Source: Protopterus annectens (lineage: Eukaryota; Chordata; Ceratodontiformes; Protopteridae). Taken from it: a DNA stretch of 64,000 nucleotides. Under the pieces are notes generated by a model. It had not been told where the DNA came from, did not search any database, and saw only the letters and a list, made by a program, of their open reading frames with translations. The translations under genes were made by a program, and so were the position numbers. The stretch covers positions 700,780,475 to 700,844,474 of the forward strand of contig NC_056750.1 in the NCBI RefSeq assembly GCF_019279795.1, read 5' to 3'. Below, piece by piece: positions 12,201-24,160 of this stretch. Numbering within the stretch: position 1 is the first letter of the stretch; each line of letters starts with the position of its first letter.

Positions 12201-13692
12201 CAACCAAAGTCTGAGCACCGGCTTCATCCCACCTGAATGCAGTGTCATCCCTCTACACAAAGGTGGGATGTCCACTGACCCAGGCAATTATAGACCCATC
12301 AGCCTAACTAGGCTGATCTACAAGGCCATGGAATGCATTATCATGGACCTTATAAACAAGGACATTGGCAACCTCCAAACGCTTTACCCCACACAGTTTG
12401 GTTTTGTCAAAGGGAGATCATGCCTGTTAAACTTGGTTGACTTCTTTGAAACAGTCTCCAAAGTCATGGACGAAGGGTAGACATTACACACCACCTACCT
12501 TGACCTCGCCAAAGCCTTTGACACTGTTCCCCACTCGGGCATAATAGATAACCTCTCCCACCTAGGCATCGACCCATATGTTACCAGATGGGTAGCTAAC
12601 TGGCTCACTGATAGAACCCACTCAGTCAAAGTAGAGGAACCCATCTGTAGTAGTAGACCCATAATGAGCAGTATACCCCAAGGATCGGCCTTGGTGCCCT
12701 ACTGTTTGGGATATACTTTTCTGAGGTGCAAGCCAAAACCAGTCATCTGTGGCTGACCAAGTTTGCAGATGAATGCAAGCTAGGCGCTGTCTTAAATTCC
12801 CCTAGTGATGTGAACATCCTCCAAGAGGGCCTTACCCAAACTAATGACTGGTACCAGAAGCATGGCCTCAAACTGAATGCCAATAAATGTATCATTGTCC
12901 TCTTTGGGAAAATGTCATTTCCACTAATTATCACATAAACAATGTACTAAGCATGAAATCAGTCGTGAGGGACTTGGGTACCCAAGTTGATAGCAACCTG
13001 ACTTTTGACCACCATGTTGCCTCTGTTGTACAGAAGGCTTTCTACATGGACCACCTCATAAATAAGGGTATTTCATCCAGGAACAAGGAGGTCATAACAT
13101 CCCTGTACTCCTCCCTTATCAGACCCATTATCAAGTACAATGCCCCCTTCGGCATGTACCTTGCCAAGCACATGCAGCAGATGGAGAGACCACAGAGGTT
13201 CCTGACCAGGAAAATCCAGGATATCAAACACCTATTCTATACAGGTAGGCTAATAGCCCTGTCCCTCTCCTCAGTCTTATACAGACTGCTCAAAGGTGAC
13301 CTGTGTCTATCATACAAGGCCATTTTAGACCCAGCATTGATGGAGTTGCTGCATGTCCATAAGACAAACTCCACTCATGCAACCTGCATGCAAGGTCTTA
13401 ACCTGGTCTGTGACAGGAATAGAATCTGTTGGTGGGATAGATTTTTGTCCCAAAGTCTCCCCTGTCTATGGAATAGATTCCCTCGACATGTCAAGCAGAG
13501 TACCTCTCTAGCCCTCTTTAAGAGGAACCTGGATGACTGGATGGGAAACAGAAAATATACCCCTGGGATCCCACCTGTGTGCCTGTTGGACAGGGGGAAT
13601 CAGGTGCTGAATTTGAGGGAACATGGCAAAATTCTTAGCTAGGCTTACAAGGTCCTACTGGCCAATAGCATAGTATCATCCTATGAACCTAT
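12201..13692 (+). mobile_element. CR1-like LINE, RT domain to 3' end, nested in the L1-like LINE
   Basis: A plus-strand CR1-type fragment beginning in the RT (ECSVIPLHKGG, then NYRPISL at 12286-12306, GRSCLLNLVDFF at 12412-12447, YLDLAKAFDTVP near 12500). The palm motif reads FADE at 12762-12773 instead of FADD. The rest of the C-terminal region runs to a stop at about 13640, then a 3' tail ending CCTATGAACCTAT. It interrupts the L1-like LINE between the 12191-12200 and 13693 parts; GAAAC occurs at both joins (12196-12200 and 13693-13697), which may be a 5-bp target duplication. Frame shifts and the lost Asp make it dead. Confidence 0.88.
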
Positions 13693-15956
13693 GAAACTAA
13701 ACCTGCTTTTGTTGTTTGCTGATGACTGTCCATTGGTAGGGAAGCACAAATGAATCTGCCTAATTTTGCATGTAGTCCGCCAATCCAAATTTGTATCAGG
13801 AATCACTTGTAATAAAAAAAAAATTACATTGGTCAGGTTAGAGTGGTTAGGGGGAAGGAAATGTAAGAGACCAAGTGCTTTCATATAGGAGGTCCCACTG
13901 GCTAGGTTCTTGTGTGTAGAGGCAGAAAATACTTGGGAAAATACAATAAGTAGGAGTATAGTACACTTAAAGAATAACATTCTAAGAGACCAAATTAAGT
14001 TCTTTTATAGGTTCTCTACAATAGTGGGGGAAATTTGAACCCTCAAACAATGCTAATTCCCTATATATTATCAGAAATATCCCCTTCGTCCAGTCATCTT
14101 GGATCAATGGAGTACCAGCTAATAATATTTGATTCTATTCTTTCAAAGGAGGTTAAAAGGATATCACTGATTTGGCTATATACACCTATAGACAACATAG
14201 GGGCTGTCTAATATACAGTTGTATGCTTTGGCCAGTAACATTTCACAATATGTAAGGTTAACTTCATCTGCTCACTCATCCTGCAGAAAACACTAATCAA
14301 AGTTAGTAGCAAGCAAATGAATGGAAGAATATGGGCAAGAGATCTGTTCTTGAGGAGGAAAGGAATGTGATATGGGGGCTTGATCTGAAAAAGAGAATTT
14401 AGTCAAAAACAAGAATTAGTACACTCTCAGTTGAAAATGTACATGGAGTAGAAAAAGCTTATGACTGGATGAACTAGTCCCATCAAGAAGAAAGGAAGTT
14501 GGTGGAGGTACCAGTGCTACTGTACATGTAAAAGGTGCACCTGATGACTCTATAGTTAATGCAGATTAATACGCAGCCTTAGATAATTAAAAAGTTACTT
14601 AGATCAGATATCCCCACAGCACCCTGTGGCAGGTAAAAAGCTTTGGTCCAAGCTAAGGAGGGCTTAGTGTATAAAACATTATGGGCACACAGTAGGCTTA
14701 TCATCCAAAGGGTATTCATAATTTGAGTTGGCTTAGGGTAGGCCTCCATAATGGATGAGTTGTGGGGAAAAGTATGGCTACAAGCAAGAAATATAAAAAA
14801 TGGACAAAACTTTGGATTACACAAATGCATATTCTTCACAGCTGGTGTTTAACATTAGACAAGTTATCCAGGCAAGGTAGAAAGGAAAATAGTTTATTTT
14901 GGAGACAGCAGCAAGCAAAATGAATGCAATACACATTCTGGAATGGAACCAAAATGAGTGCAATATGCTTTCTTGGACTGCCCTTGAGCACAGACTAGAT
15001 GGTCCCAAGCCATAAGCATGTGGAATGCTATTTTTAACTGAAAGTCTTAAGTTCACAAATGAATCTTGTCCGTTCGGTATTGGAAATCAAATTGATTTTT
15101 GGAATCATGTGCAGCTTAGAGCATGGTTATTGTCAATAGTTACAACTGTGCTGCCCAAGGAATGCAAAAGTAAGGCTTTCTGCTCATGCCTGAATGGACA
15201 GAATATATTGCAGTCATTATAAGAATTATTTCCTGTCTCAAAACAGAAAACTATAAATAAACAGAAGAAATACAAACGTTTGAAAGGTGTTTAAATTTCA
15301 AAGATTCTTGAATTGAAAGTATATTAAATAATTGTAATAGTAACACCACTCATTGATAATATGTTAGGGAAATTAACTTGTATATGTCTATATCATTTAT
15401 ATGGTCTGTAGTTGTTTGCCTTTTCTTTGTTTCCACTTGTTGAAAACCAATAAAAAATATAAAAGATCATTCATATAAATAACAGATTTTCTGTCAAAAC
15501 CTCTCTTGTCATATTATTCCCAAAGCAGTCAGGTCCCTTGGAATCATGACAAAAATCCTTGTTCAGTATAAGAATCAGGGACACTGAAAAGTTATCCCTC
15601 TCCTTACAAAAGATAATGATATTACTTCAGGTTCTTTTTAGTTCCAAGAAATCGGAAAGTTAGAGATCTATTCTAGAGTTGCTTAACTTAGACAAGCAAC
15701 TCCGCATAAACAATTCAGGATGGTGACCTTATTAACTATTTTATTTTTGTTTGCCTGAGTGGGCTGGAGTGAACATCTTTCATCAAAGGGATACTTGCTA
15801 ATCTATTCTTTTTATTCAGGCATAAGAACACTCTTATTTCAAGTCTAAAACCATTATTTTAGTGTGTGATATTCCCATATGACATAGCAATAGCTCCATG
15901 ACACTTTTCTGAGTTCCTAGCCCCAGTTGCAACAACATTCATTTGCACTAGACACG

Positions 15957-15959
<3 letters not shown>

Positions 15960-16022
<63 letters not shown>
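15960..16022. repeat. (TA)n microsatellite
   Basis: TA dinucleotide run of about 31 units; creates a spurious poly-YI frame on the minus strand. Confidence 0.98.
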
Positions 16023-16030
<8 letters not shown>

Positions 16031-16309
16031 GTTTGTAGAAAACATGAGCATTGGAATTGGTACATGTTTATAGCTACAAATGATGGGATGTTAGTGCGGT
16101 GATTGTTAGCTGGGTTAGTTTAGAGGATGCCAGGTTGAGTGAAGGAATGGTGGTGGTGCTAGAGTAGAAATGGGATGGGATGGGAACTATGGATAGAGAA
16201 GTAGAGTCCCAGTGGAGATATAGTAGTGAGGCAGAATATATTACTAGAGTGTGTTTTTTTTTGGGGGGGGGGGGGTTGATTAGCTTGTTATTTGGATATT
16301 AGTGGCTCT

Positions 16310-16455
16310 CTGTCTTAGGTTTTTGAGGTTGGCTTAAGGTGATTACCTCACAGACAGAAGACACAGGGTTTGATTCTTGCCTTTGTAGGAAATTGCCTAG
16401 GCTTAAAATGTCTCACAAGGGCAGATAGACTAGTACTTACCTATGAACCTATTAA
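16310..16455 (+). mobile_element. tRNA-headed SINE with a CR1-like 3' tail
   Basis: A tRNA-like head has an A-box-like TTGGCTTAAGGTGATTA (16331-16347) and a B-box-like GGGTTTGATTCTT (16366-16378). It is followed by about 75 bp ending AGTACTTACCTATGAACCTA, which matches the 3' ends of the CR1-like LINEs in this window (near 30085-30100 and 13680-13692). A SINE that borrows the tail of its partner LINE is the usual arrangement, so I infer CR1-type mobilisation. Confidence 0.7.
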
Positions 16456-16965
16456 TGTTGTATAATTGGTTATGTCATAGAGGTAATATGAGAGTGAGTG
16501 CCACAACTGAAAAAAACATGTTATGTGGAGGACAGCATGTTTCTAAGTTTATTAGGTAATTGGATATTAATAATTTGTTGGTGAAGTTGGTATGTGGTGT
16601 CTTTGATTTTTAGTCTATGGTTGAGGGGGTGGTATTTCATTGTAGTGAGTTTTCTAGATGAGGCATAGGCACAAGAAGTAGTTTAAAATTTGATGACATT
16701 ATTTCAGTAAATGGTTTCTCAGCTCAGGCTTGCAGTCATAGTGTATCTAGAGGTATTGTCATATATACCATTTTATACATGTTTAAAGTTGCTAAAAATG
16801 ATTTAGGGAGACAGTGGAAGTGTCAATGAAATGTCATCTAGATGGAAGTATTTACTGATCTTGGAGACCACCTTTGCATCACAGAGCACATAAGGTAACC
16901 ACAACACACACACACACAGCGCAGACCATCTTAAATAAATTGATTTATGCTGCGGCTGCTAAGAG

Positions 16966-18140
16966 AACAATAAAGAGACCAGCTGGCATAATGATTACGT
17001 TTTAGACTCCCATGCACAAGGTTCAATCCTGACCTCTGGCCAATGCCTGTTTGGAGTTTACATGTTCTCCATGTGTCTGTGTGAGTTGTACCCACCTTTG
17101 AAAAACATGTTTCTATCTCAAACTCACCAATGAATGGAAATGTGGGCAGTAGCACAGACTCTACATGGTGTCCTATGGTAGAAGACGTGTATAGACAAAC
17201 CACTTTGGGCATCTACTGTGGTGTGCATTATCTTCAAGACAGGAGAACACAGATCACAGACTGTATGTCGTGGCAGGGTGAGCCAATCAGTGATGTAAAA
17301 TATGTCTCTTAAGTGATTCGATCAAGTTGTCTAATGTCAACAAATAGGCATGGCCAGCTGGCACTAAGTGGGTTGTGGACCTGGCTACTCCAACCCATGC
17401 CAGGGAACCATGTTAATGATGGGAGGAGTGTATATGCTGTTATTGGCCAGTGTGTGCCTATCATGAGACCAGCAACCCTGGGTCAATGTTACTGGCTGGC
17501 CGGTGTCCAGTTGCCCAGCATGGTTTACCTGGGATAACTCTATTGAGCGAAAGCTGGATGCAGAATCCATCAGTCTGCTAAACATGAACACTTAGTGTAG
17601 GTTCACTAACAGGACAAAGCTTGGAAGTGGATGACATGATGGTATGATGACATCCTGTGTATTCAAGAGACATGATGGAAGGGTAGTGCAGCAAAGTCAC
17701 TTGGCTTGGGATCCAGAGTCTACTACTCGGGAGGAGGACAGGTTGGAAATGGTGTCAGAATTGTGGTGAGAGACAGGCTTCAGAAGGCAGTGAGGAATAT
17801 CATCAGAAATAGTGACAGACTCATGGCAATCGGACTCCAGCCTAATGATAGGGCAGTATTCATAATCTCAGCCTGTGCCCCACAGCAGGGTTGTGATAGT
17901 GAAATGAGTGCATTCAGACAGCAGTTGCAGGACCTGCTTCCTAAAGGACAACATGAATGGGTGACTTAAATGCACATATCAGGACAGACAGAACAGGATA
18001 TGAGGACCTTTCTAGGTCCACATGGGTGGGACAACAGGAATAAAGAAGGAGAGGCCATTCTAGGCCTCTGTCTGACAAATGGCTTGATAGTAGCCAACAC
18101 ATGGTTCAGAAAAACAGACAGTCACAAGATTACATACGTG
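16966..18140 (+). mobile_element. RTE-like LINE 5' half with tRNA-like head (plus arm)
   Basis: Outer end: tRNA-like A box TGGCATAATGATTA (16984-16997) and B box GGTTCAATCCT (17020-17030), then a CATGTTCTCC..TGTGTCTG stretch. Next comes about 500 bp of leader and an APE-type endonuclease region at about 17640-18138 (short blocks NGVRIVVRDRLQKAV, ISACAPQQGC, TNGLIVANTWF and SHKITY). It ends abruptly after ITY, before the RT. The whole arm up to about 17915 aligns with 20107-19165 on the other strand. The endonuclease frame has a stop near 17968. Family call (RTE-like) rests on the endonuclease and on the RT of the opposing arm. Confidence 0.72.
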
Positions 18141-20107
18141 TACTATTTTGTACACCTTATTTTTCAGCTTCTTTGGCATCCTTCTGTCACACACTACCCC
18201 TGACATTCTGTGCCAGTTGGATGCAGCCCCTCTGATTCTAACTTTGACCTCCTTATTCAGACTTTCCTTCTCAACCATTCAGCCCAGATAACTGTAGCTG
18301 TTAACCTCTTCCACTAGTTTCCCTTCTATCTCAGTTCTCATCTTCTTCTGATTTTCCCCATTTGCTACTATTACAGCTGTCTTGTCTGTATTCATTTTCA
18401 TCCCATGTATCTTCAACTTTGCATTGCTTTTGCCTATCATTTATTGAAGTTTTTTTTTCAGAGTCTACTTGTAATCCCACATCATTTTCATACAGCAGCT
18501 TTGTTGATCTGTTGTCGTCCAACCTGTTTGCTAATGTAGTCTGTCACCAGTATGAGCAATAGGTGGCTCAGACCCACAGGGAACCCCTCAGTGAGTCTGA
18601 ACACTGTTTATACTTGTGTTATTGTGTCCTTGTATAAAGTTTTCATTGATTCTACCAATGTTATTTGGACTTTGAACCATCACAAGACTGCCCAAATCAG
18701 CTTTCTTGGCACGTTGTTGTATACTTTCTCCATACCTATGAATGTCAGTTTGGACTCTTTCCTCATCCCTATAGCTTCTTCTCATCTATCTGATTCCCTG
18801 CAAAGATCAGCTGCATCCTTATCTGATATGAACTCAGACTGCTCTTCTCCCATCTTACAGTCTACCAGTCTGTATATTCATTTATCAGTCACCCTCTCCA
18901 GAACTTTCATGCAGTGTGACAGGAGTTTGATGCTTCTATACAGACCACAGTTGTGAATGTCCCCTTTTTGTACACTGGTACTAGAATATTTATTCTCTAG
19001 TCATAGGGGATACAACTTTCTATCTCTATACTGCTCTAAGTACCATTTGGAGCCATTTAGTCTGTAACTCACCACACACTTTTATCGCATCTGTCATGAC
19101 TTCATCTGAGCCTGCTGCTTTCCCTGACTTAATTTTCCTTAGTGCTGTTCTTACTTCTCCTAGGGTGGGCTATCACAACCAGAACCCTGCTGTGGGGCAT
19201 AGTGCTATGAGTAGTGCCCTATTCTTACATTGATATGAGATTTTCACTGATTCTGATGACATCGTTGCATTGTCTTCTGAAGCCTCACTCATTGCAGTTC
19301 TCCACTAATTCTAGTCTGTCCTCCTCATGAATAGTAGACTTTGGATCTAAAGCCAAATAGCATTGCTATACTGCCCTTCAACCTTGTCTCCTAGATACAG
19401 AGGATATCAAGCCTCCTCCATACTATTATTTCATCCACTTCCAAGCTACAGCCTGTCAGCGAATCTGTACTGAGTGCAGCAATTCTTGGCACATGTTTGG
19501 CAAGTTGATTGGTTTTATGTCCAGCTCTTACTCAACAAGAGCTAACTAAGGTAACCCAAGCTGGGCCACTCGATTCTGGCTGGCCAGCAGCTTACTCTCT
19601 CACAATACACTGACCAGTAGGGGCACACAGACCCCTTCGTGCGTTAGCATGTGTCTCTGGTGTAGGTTGGAGTAAGCTATGTCTTCAACTCAGCTATCAC
19701 TTTTTAAATACCTGTGCCCATTTTTATAGACATTAACCAATGTGACCAAATCACCTAGAGCCAATTTTTACACCACAGAGTGGCTGGTCCTGACACAGTG
19801 CACAGTTTGTGATCCATGTTCTCCTATCTAGAGGATACTGTCCACCACAATTTATGAGCAGTTAGTCTGTACAACTGTTCCCCTGATGGGCACCATCTAG
19901 AGTCTGTACTGCTGCCCACAACTCCATTCTAGGGTGATTTTGAGGTGGAAACATCCAGTGTGTTTTGGGAGGTAGGAGGAACCACACAAAGACACAGGGA
20001 GAACATACAAACTCTACACAGGCATTGGCCAAAGGTTAGGATTGAACCATGTACCTTCTGCATGTAAGGTGAAGACCTTAACCATTATGCCAACAGTCTC
20101 CAATGAA
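18141..20107 (-). mobile_element. RTE-like LINE with tRNA-like head, lacking its 3' end (minus arm)
   Basis: Read on the minus strand it starts with A box TGGCATAATGG (20092-20082) and B box GGTTCAATCCT (20048-20038), the same leader as the plus arm, and an endonuclease fragment (about 19420-19170). There is then an internal deletion that joins the endonuclease to the RT start (REVRTALRKIKSGKAAGSDE-like, near 19160-19110), and RT to the thumb region (RRMPKKLKNKVYKIV, ending at about 18147). The related copy at 54.3-55.5 kb continues beyond that point, so this copy lacks its 3' end. Multiple frame breaks. Confidence 0.75.
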
Positions 20108-20700
20108 AGTGCATTTAGTCATGGTGATGTTTTAGTTATAAATGACTCTCCTGTCAGGCATATAGACAGTGCACACACCATGCAGGATAAGAATAGGTTG
20201 ACAACCATCTTTCTGGAGTCAGGATTCTGGTCATAACAAGGGGTCTTCAAACCCTCTAGCCTGACAAATATGACCATGACTATGACCTCAGAGTGGCTTA
20301 TGTTGAGGTGAATATCCTTAGGAGCTTTACCCAGAGAAACATTTAGAAAGATATGATTGAGCTTGCTATGCATGTATCTGAGGCAGGAAAGACACTGGTC
20401 TTGAGTGGTATTCTCCCATAATCCAGAATTATATCAAGATTTAAAGACACAATTGGGTTTAATAATGGACTGTCTAGTGGTGTCATCCTAGGGGGAGACA
20501 GTACATGTCAGCTTGGAATGAGATTGCTAGTAAGTCTTTCTCCTTTGTCAGAGATTGTCTGTACTTCTGTTACTAAGGTTTTCACATTCTGTTAAAAGCC
20601 TTTGCTGCCCCCATAATACCTTTTTAGGTAGAGTCCATCTGCTGGACATTCCAGCACACTAAATTCTAATTTGAGAGACACTAAAGTGTCTCTGCTTGGT
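20108..20700. other. Unassigned sequence before the CR1-like LINE
   Basis: No confident match. It may contain more 5' sequence of the CR1-like LINE that follows, but recognisable endonuclease similarity starts only after about 20720. Confidence 0.35.
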
Positions 20701-21163
20701 GCCAGAAGTCCTGAAAATGCTGGAACTCAAGATCTCCTGCAACTTGAATACATTCATATGTGTGTAGCTACAGTGACATGATTTTAAAGCAAAAAAGAGC
20801 ACTCCCTCCATTTCTGGGTTTAGTAACTATCATTCTTCAGACCTACTAGCAGATGTGGAGTGGTATCAGTATTTGTCAAGGACACCATCACTTTATGTCC
20901 GATCCTTGAAATACTAAATTTAAACTCTCAGCTGTCCAAACCACCCTAAGCAAGATTAATTACCACTTCTTAGCTAGATATAGAATACTCTGTATGTCCC
21001 CTTTTGAGACCATACCCCTTATGTCTCTTCCTGAGACCACTAGCTATCTTAACACCTCATCTGAAATCCCAGAAAAAAATGCACGAGATGGACCATGGAA
21101 AACTCCTTTTAATGAATAAAAGCAAATAAAAGACCAGTATACAGTCCAAATACACAGTGTTTC

Positions 21164-21211
21164 ATGTTGAGCACTTTCATCAATGAATTGACTTCATCAG
21201 AACAAACTGAA
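21164..21211 (-). ncRNA. Hammerhead ribozyme motif, PLE A left arm
   Basis: On the minus strand: CTGATGA (21200-21194), a stem II of about 5-6 bp (GTCAAT against ATTGAT), then GAAA (21178-21175). The minimal stem III that follows reads AGTGCT, one base off the palindrome AGCGCT. Stem I can form between TTTGTT and AACA. Confidence 0.75.
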
Positions 21212-21381
21212 CCTCACCCCTAAAACTATTTCATCCTCTTTATACACGCAAGTAAAATATTAAAACATTTTCCATGTAAAATACATGATTATTTGTATTT
21301 TTACTTACGTGTATAAAGAGGGTGAAATAGTAAGGAAAGTGTTTATTTGATAGAGACAATGTTTTTTTTTTTGGGGGGGGG

Positions 21382-21575
21382 TTAATGTTGTTGTGTGTCT
21401 TTCGGCTTTTCCCGGTTAGGGGTCACCACAGCGGAACGCTGGTCCGCTAATGATTGGCAGTAGATTTTTACGTGTCGAGTTGCCGGCCCTGATGTACAAC
21501 CTTCAATGACGGTACGCCCATTCATGCATGTCTCCATACAGAAGACGCTCTAGCTGAGAATCTAACAGGATTTTT
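21382..21575 (-). mobile_element. SINE fragment (CAA-tailed family) inside PLE A
   Basis: Close match to 49965-50190: shared blocks GGGTCACCACAGC, GATTGGCAGTAGATTTTTAC and CATTCATGCATGTCTCCA. On the minus strand the end reads CCTAACCGGGAAAAGCCGAA followed by an ACAACA stretch. It lacks the tRNA-like head kept by the other copy. T/G-rich flanks (TTTTTGGG..TTAAT) occur on both sides and may be a worn target duplication. Confidence 0.75.
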
Positions 21576-21751
21576 GGGTTTAATATTATGCAAAAAAAAA
21601 ATTTAAATCAATGTACTGATTTTACTAAGTGTTTGTTCATTATGGTTGAATAGGTTCATGTTTCTTTAAAAAGTGGATGTGAGCTGAGAATTCCTTAGGA
21701 ATACTGATTGCTTGTTAAGAAAGAGTATTTAAATGTTTTAGGGGTGAGGTT

Positions 21752-21797
21752 CAGTTTGTTCTGATGAAGTCAATTCATTGATGAAAGCGCTCAACAT
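21752..21797 (+). ncRNA. Hammerhead ribozyme motif, PLE A right arm
   Basis: CTGATGA (21761-21767), stem II GTCAAT/ATTGAT, GAAA (21783-21786), stem III AGCGCT, cleavage-site C, then AACA pairing with the upstream TGTT for stem I. All core positions are present. Confidence 0.82.
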
Positions 21798-22924
21798 GAA
21801 ACACTGTGTATTTGGACTGTATACTGGTCTTTTATTTGCTTTTATTCATTACAGGGAGTTTTCCATGGTCCTTTTGGTACATTGTTTCTGTGGTTTTGGT
21901 CTGTTGAGCACCAGCACACCTTCATTTGGTTTTCATCTGAAATCCTCATAAAACTCAATGTCTTTCTCCTGGGAGACTTCAACTATCCATCAATAAGGTG
22001 GCTACCAGTGGTTGGCATGCCAGTGCTTTTTTGACGTTATAAATATTAACTGCCTGGTACAGATAATTAACCATCCTATTGGGCACCAATTGCCTTGTGC
22101 TTGCCCTCACCAATATGCCCACTTCTTGTACACTGTCATGTGTCTTATGCTTGCTTGTTAAATCAGACCATAAATCAGCTACCTTTTCCTTTAAAATTGA
22201 ATGCACTTACTCTGCAAATGCCTCTGCATTTAGGGGCTTCTCAATAATAAACCTTCTTTAGTTACTTGATAACGTAAATAAACTCCACTGTGATTGTCCT
22301 TTGATGGACCCATTCCAAAATCTGGTTCCTATGGCTCTGACTTCTACTTCAACGTAACAGTTCCTATCTACAGCAAATACAACAATTTTAAAATAAACCT
22401 CTATAGTGGAACACCTGTGTAAATAAATTATATTACAAGAGGAAGGAATTACTTAATCCTAATAAGAAATCTCATTCTACCTACTTTAAGAGCACTTAAG
22501 CAAACTAATAAAGAACATAAGGGAACCATTAGGAAGCTCAAAGCTGAATATTGACTTAAAAATCATGATTAAACCAATAGAACTACTATTTTTTTCTTTG
22601 ATTATGTGTGAATATAAAGAACTAACACCTCACAATATTCAGAGCTAGTCCACCATAATACTGCCCTCTCTGACCAAAGGAAATAGCTAATATCCTAGCT
22701 GACATATTTAGTGTAAATTTTACTCCACCCACAGTTATAGATATTCCACTGATTCTGAAGTCCAAGTCACCCTTTTAATTTTTTATGGAACAAGTCTCTC
22801 AGTCCTCTCAAAAGCTAAGAATCCGAAAAACAACAGGATAAGCAGTGCCCATCAAGCCAAGATTCTCCTAGGAAGTAGAGGTAAAATAAGTCCAAGTCCA
22901 GCAGTCATACAACACAATAAACAA

Positions 22925-22978
22925 AGTTTATTAAGCGCTTTCATCTTGGTTAATACCGAGACTTCATCAGAATAAAAA
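22925..22978 (-). ncRNA. Hammerhead ribozyme motif, PLE B left arm
   Basis: CTGATGA (22970-22964), stem II GTCTCGG against CCAAGAT (one mismatch and one wobble), GAAA (22942-22939), stem III AGCGCT, then AATAAAC, which pairs with the upstream TTTATT for a 6-bp stem I. Confidence 0.8.
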
Positions 22979-24117
22979 CCACACAAAATACTCAAACTTA
23001 AATATGTTAAACCAATTAATCACTTACTTAATCAACTAAATAATTAAAAATTTTAAAACAACATTCACATTTTATACAAAATTCATCTGGGCAATGCCCT
23101 ATACTTTAAAACTGGAGCTATAGACAAAGTTTCATGAAGACCAGGAACATGATATGAATTAAGCAAAAATTGACATTTCAGTTCACATAATTCAATATCC
23201 AGCTGCCACCAACCCCCTTGTAAATATCTGTGTACTACTACTAAAATCCCAAACCTAAACATTTTGAAATCTACACATTTCATAGAATGTCTATACAAGG
23301 CATTTTGTAATTTTTTTGTGTAATTGCAGGATCCAGGCGACCATGGGCAAGGTGATCGATTGAATGGGTCGGATAGTTCAGAACTATTCAGAGGTAATGA
23401 ATCTGACTCAGAAGTGAGTTTAACCCAACTTTTAGCTCTTTTAACTCAACAAAACAAAAATATGGCCTATCTGATGCAGAGACTACAAGATCTGTCATCC
23501 TCTGCATCAGCAACAACCGTTTGATGATGAATGCACGCAATCAGGGGGATTTTTCATTTCCAGCCACTAGTAATGTGACCATTACTAGTCTAACTAGAAA
23601 ACAAACTGTTGAGCACCCAAATCCCAAAACTAACTTTCACAAATGGATTAAAAAAGACTTTAAATTGTTTGGGACTGAAAAGTGAGAATAAGCCGACAAA
23701 AGAACGGCCAAGGACATTTAATAAAAAATTGTCAGATTTAGAACAGAAGCTCACTAAGGTGAGGAATTTACAATTCCTATTTAAATGAGTGCCTGAAGCG
23801 TAAGCAAGTGCCTAAAGGCTTACGGTTTTACAAATTCCCTACAGGCAATTTAAAAGAAAATGACAAAAAAGGATTAGTGGACATGTTTGATCGTTTTGGC
23901 TTGGAACGTGTGCATTTTATTGTTGGTTTAAATAACACATGTATTAATGAAATATTTGATGAGGTGTTTGTTTTGAACAATGAAATTACTGATGATTTAT
24001 TGTTTTAGTTGAACATTGATAAATATGATAATATGCAGCAAAATAAAGGTACAGGTACTCCACGACAATCGAAGCCAACCAGTCTGACGAAAAAAATCCT
24101 TTAAGAACAATGGAACA

Positions 24118-24160
24118 GTAAGCGCTTTCGCGTCTACAATGGACGCTTCATCAGACTTGA
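24118..24160 (-). ncRNA. Hammerhead ribozyme motif, PLE C left arm
   Basis: CTGATGA (24154-24148), perfect stem II GCGTC/GACGC with a 7-nt loop, GAAA (24129-24126), stem III AGCGCT, then ACTG, which can pair with the upstream AGT for a short stem I. Confidence 0.85.

Larger units (their letters stand above)
11150..15472 (+). mobile_element. L1-like LINE remnant split by two insertions
   Basis: L1-type ORF2 RT similarity comes in three blocks. 11185-11440 carries MQWAIISVIP and ISLINVNTKILTKVLDKRF. 11890-12200 carries LFIHGYGKMGLGT and VVVNGDLPQ-type sequence. From 13693 it resumes with LLLFADDCPLVG, where FADD is kept. The element ends near 15472 with GTTGAAAACCAATAAAAAAT, the style of tail many vertebrate L1s show. 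Inserted DNA: a poly-A-tailed piece (about 11445-11830) and a CR1-like LINE (12201-13692). The region 14000-15000 is weakly similar and heavily decayed. Several frame changes make it inactive. Confidence 0.7.
21070..21933. mobile_element. Penelope-like element A: short inverted pair of terminal regions
   Basis: Flanked by an exact 12-bp duplication, CATCTGAAATCC at 21058-21069 and 21934-21945. Its left 170 bp (minus) and right 200 bp (plus) are inverted copies sharing a hammerhead motif and the block ACACTGTGTATTTGGACTGT. A second inverted pair (about 21230-21260 against 21300-21327, TCTTTATACACG arms) lies inside. No RT or GIY-YIG coding was seen, so it consists of terminal regions only. A SINE fragment sits at 21382-21575. 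PLE assignment is by the hammerhead, the inverted ends and resemblance to elements B and C. Confidence 0.72.

Noticed and set aside
15859-16065. Open frame with a poly-IY run on the minus strand
   Set aside because: Simple translation of the (TA)n tract.
16966-20107. Twin-priming (5' inversion of one LINE copy) as explanation of the inverted RTE-like pair
   Set aside because: Both arms carry leader and endonuclease, so there are two 5' ends; a twin-primed copy would have one 5' segment inverted in front of an intact 3' end.
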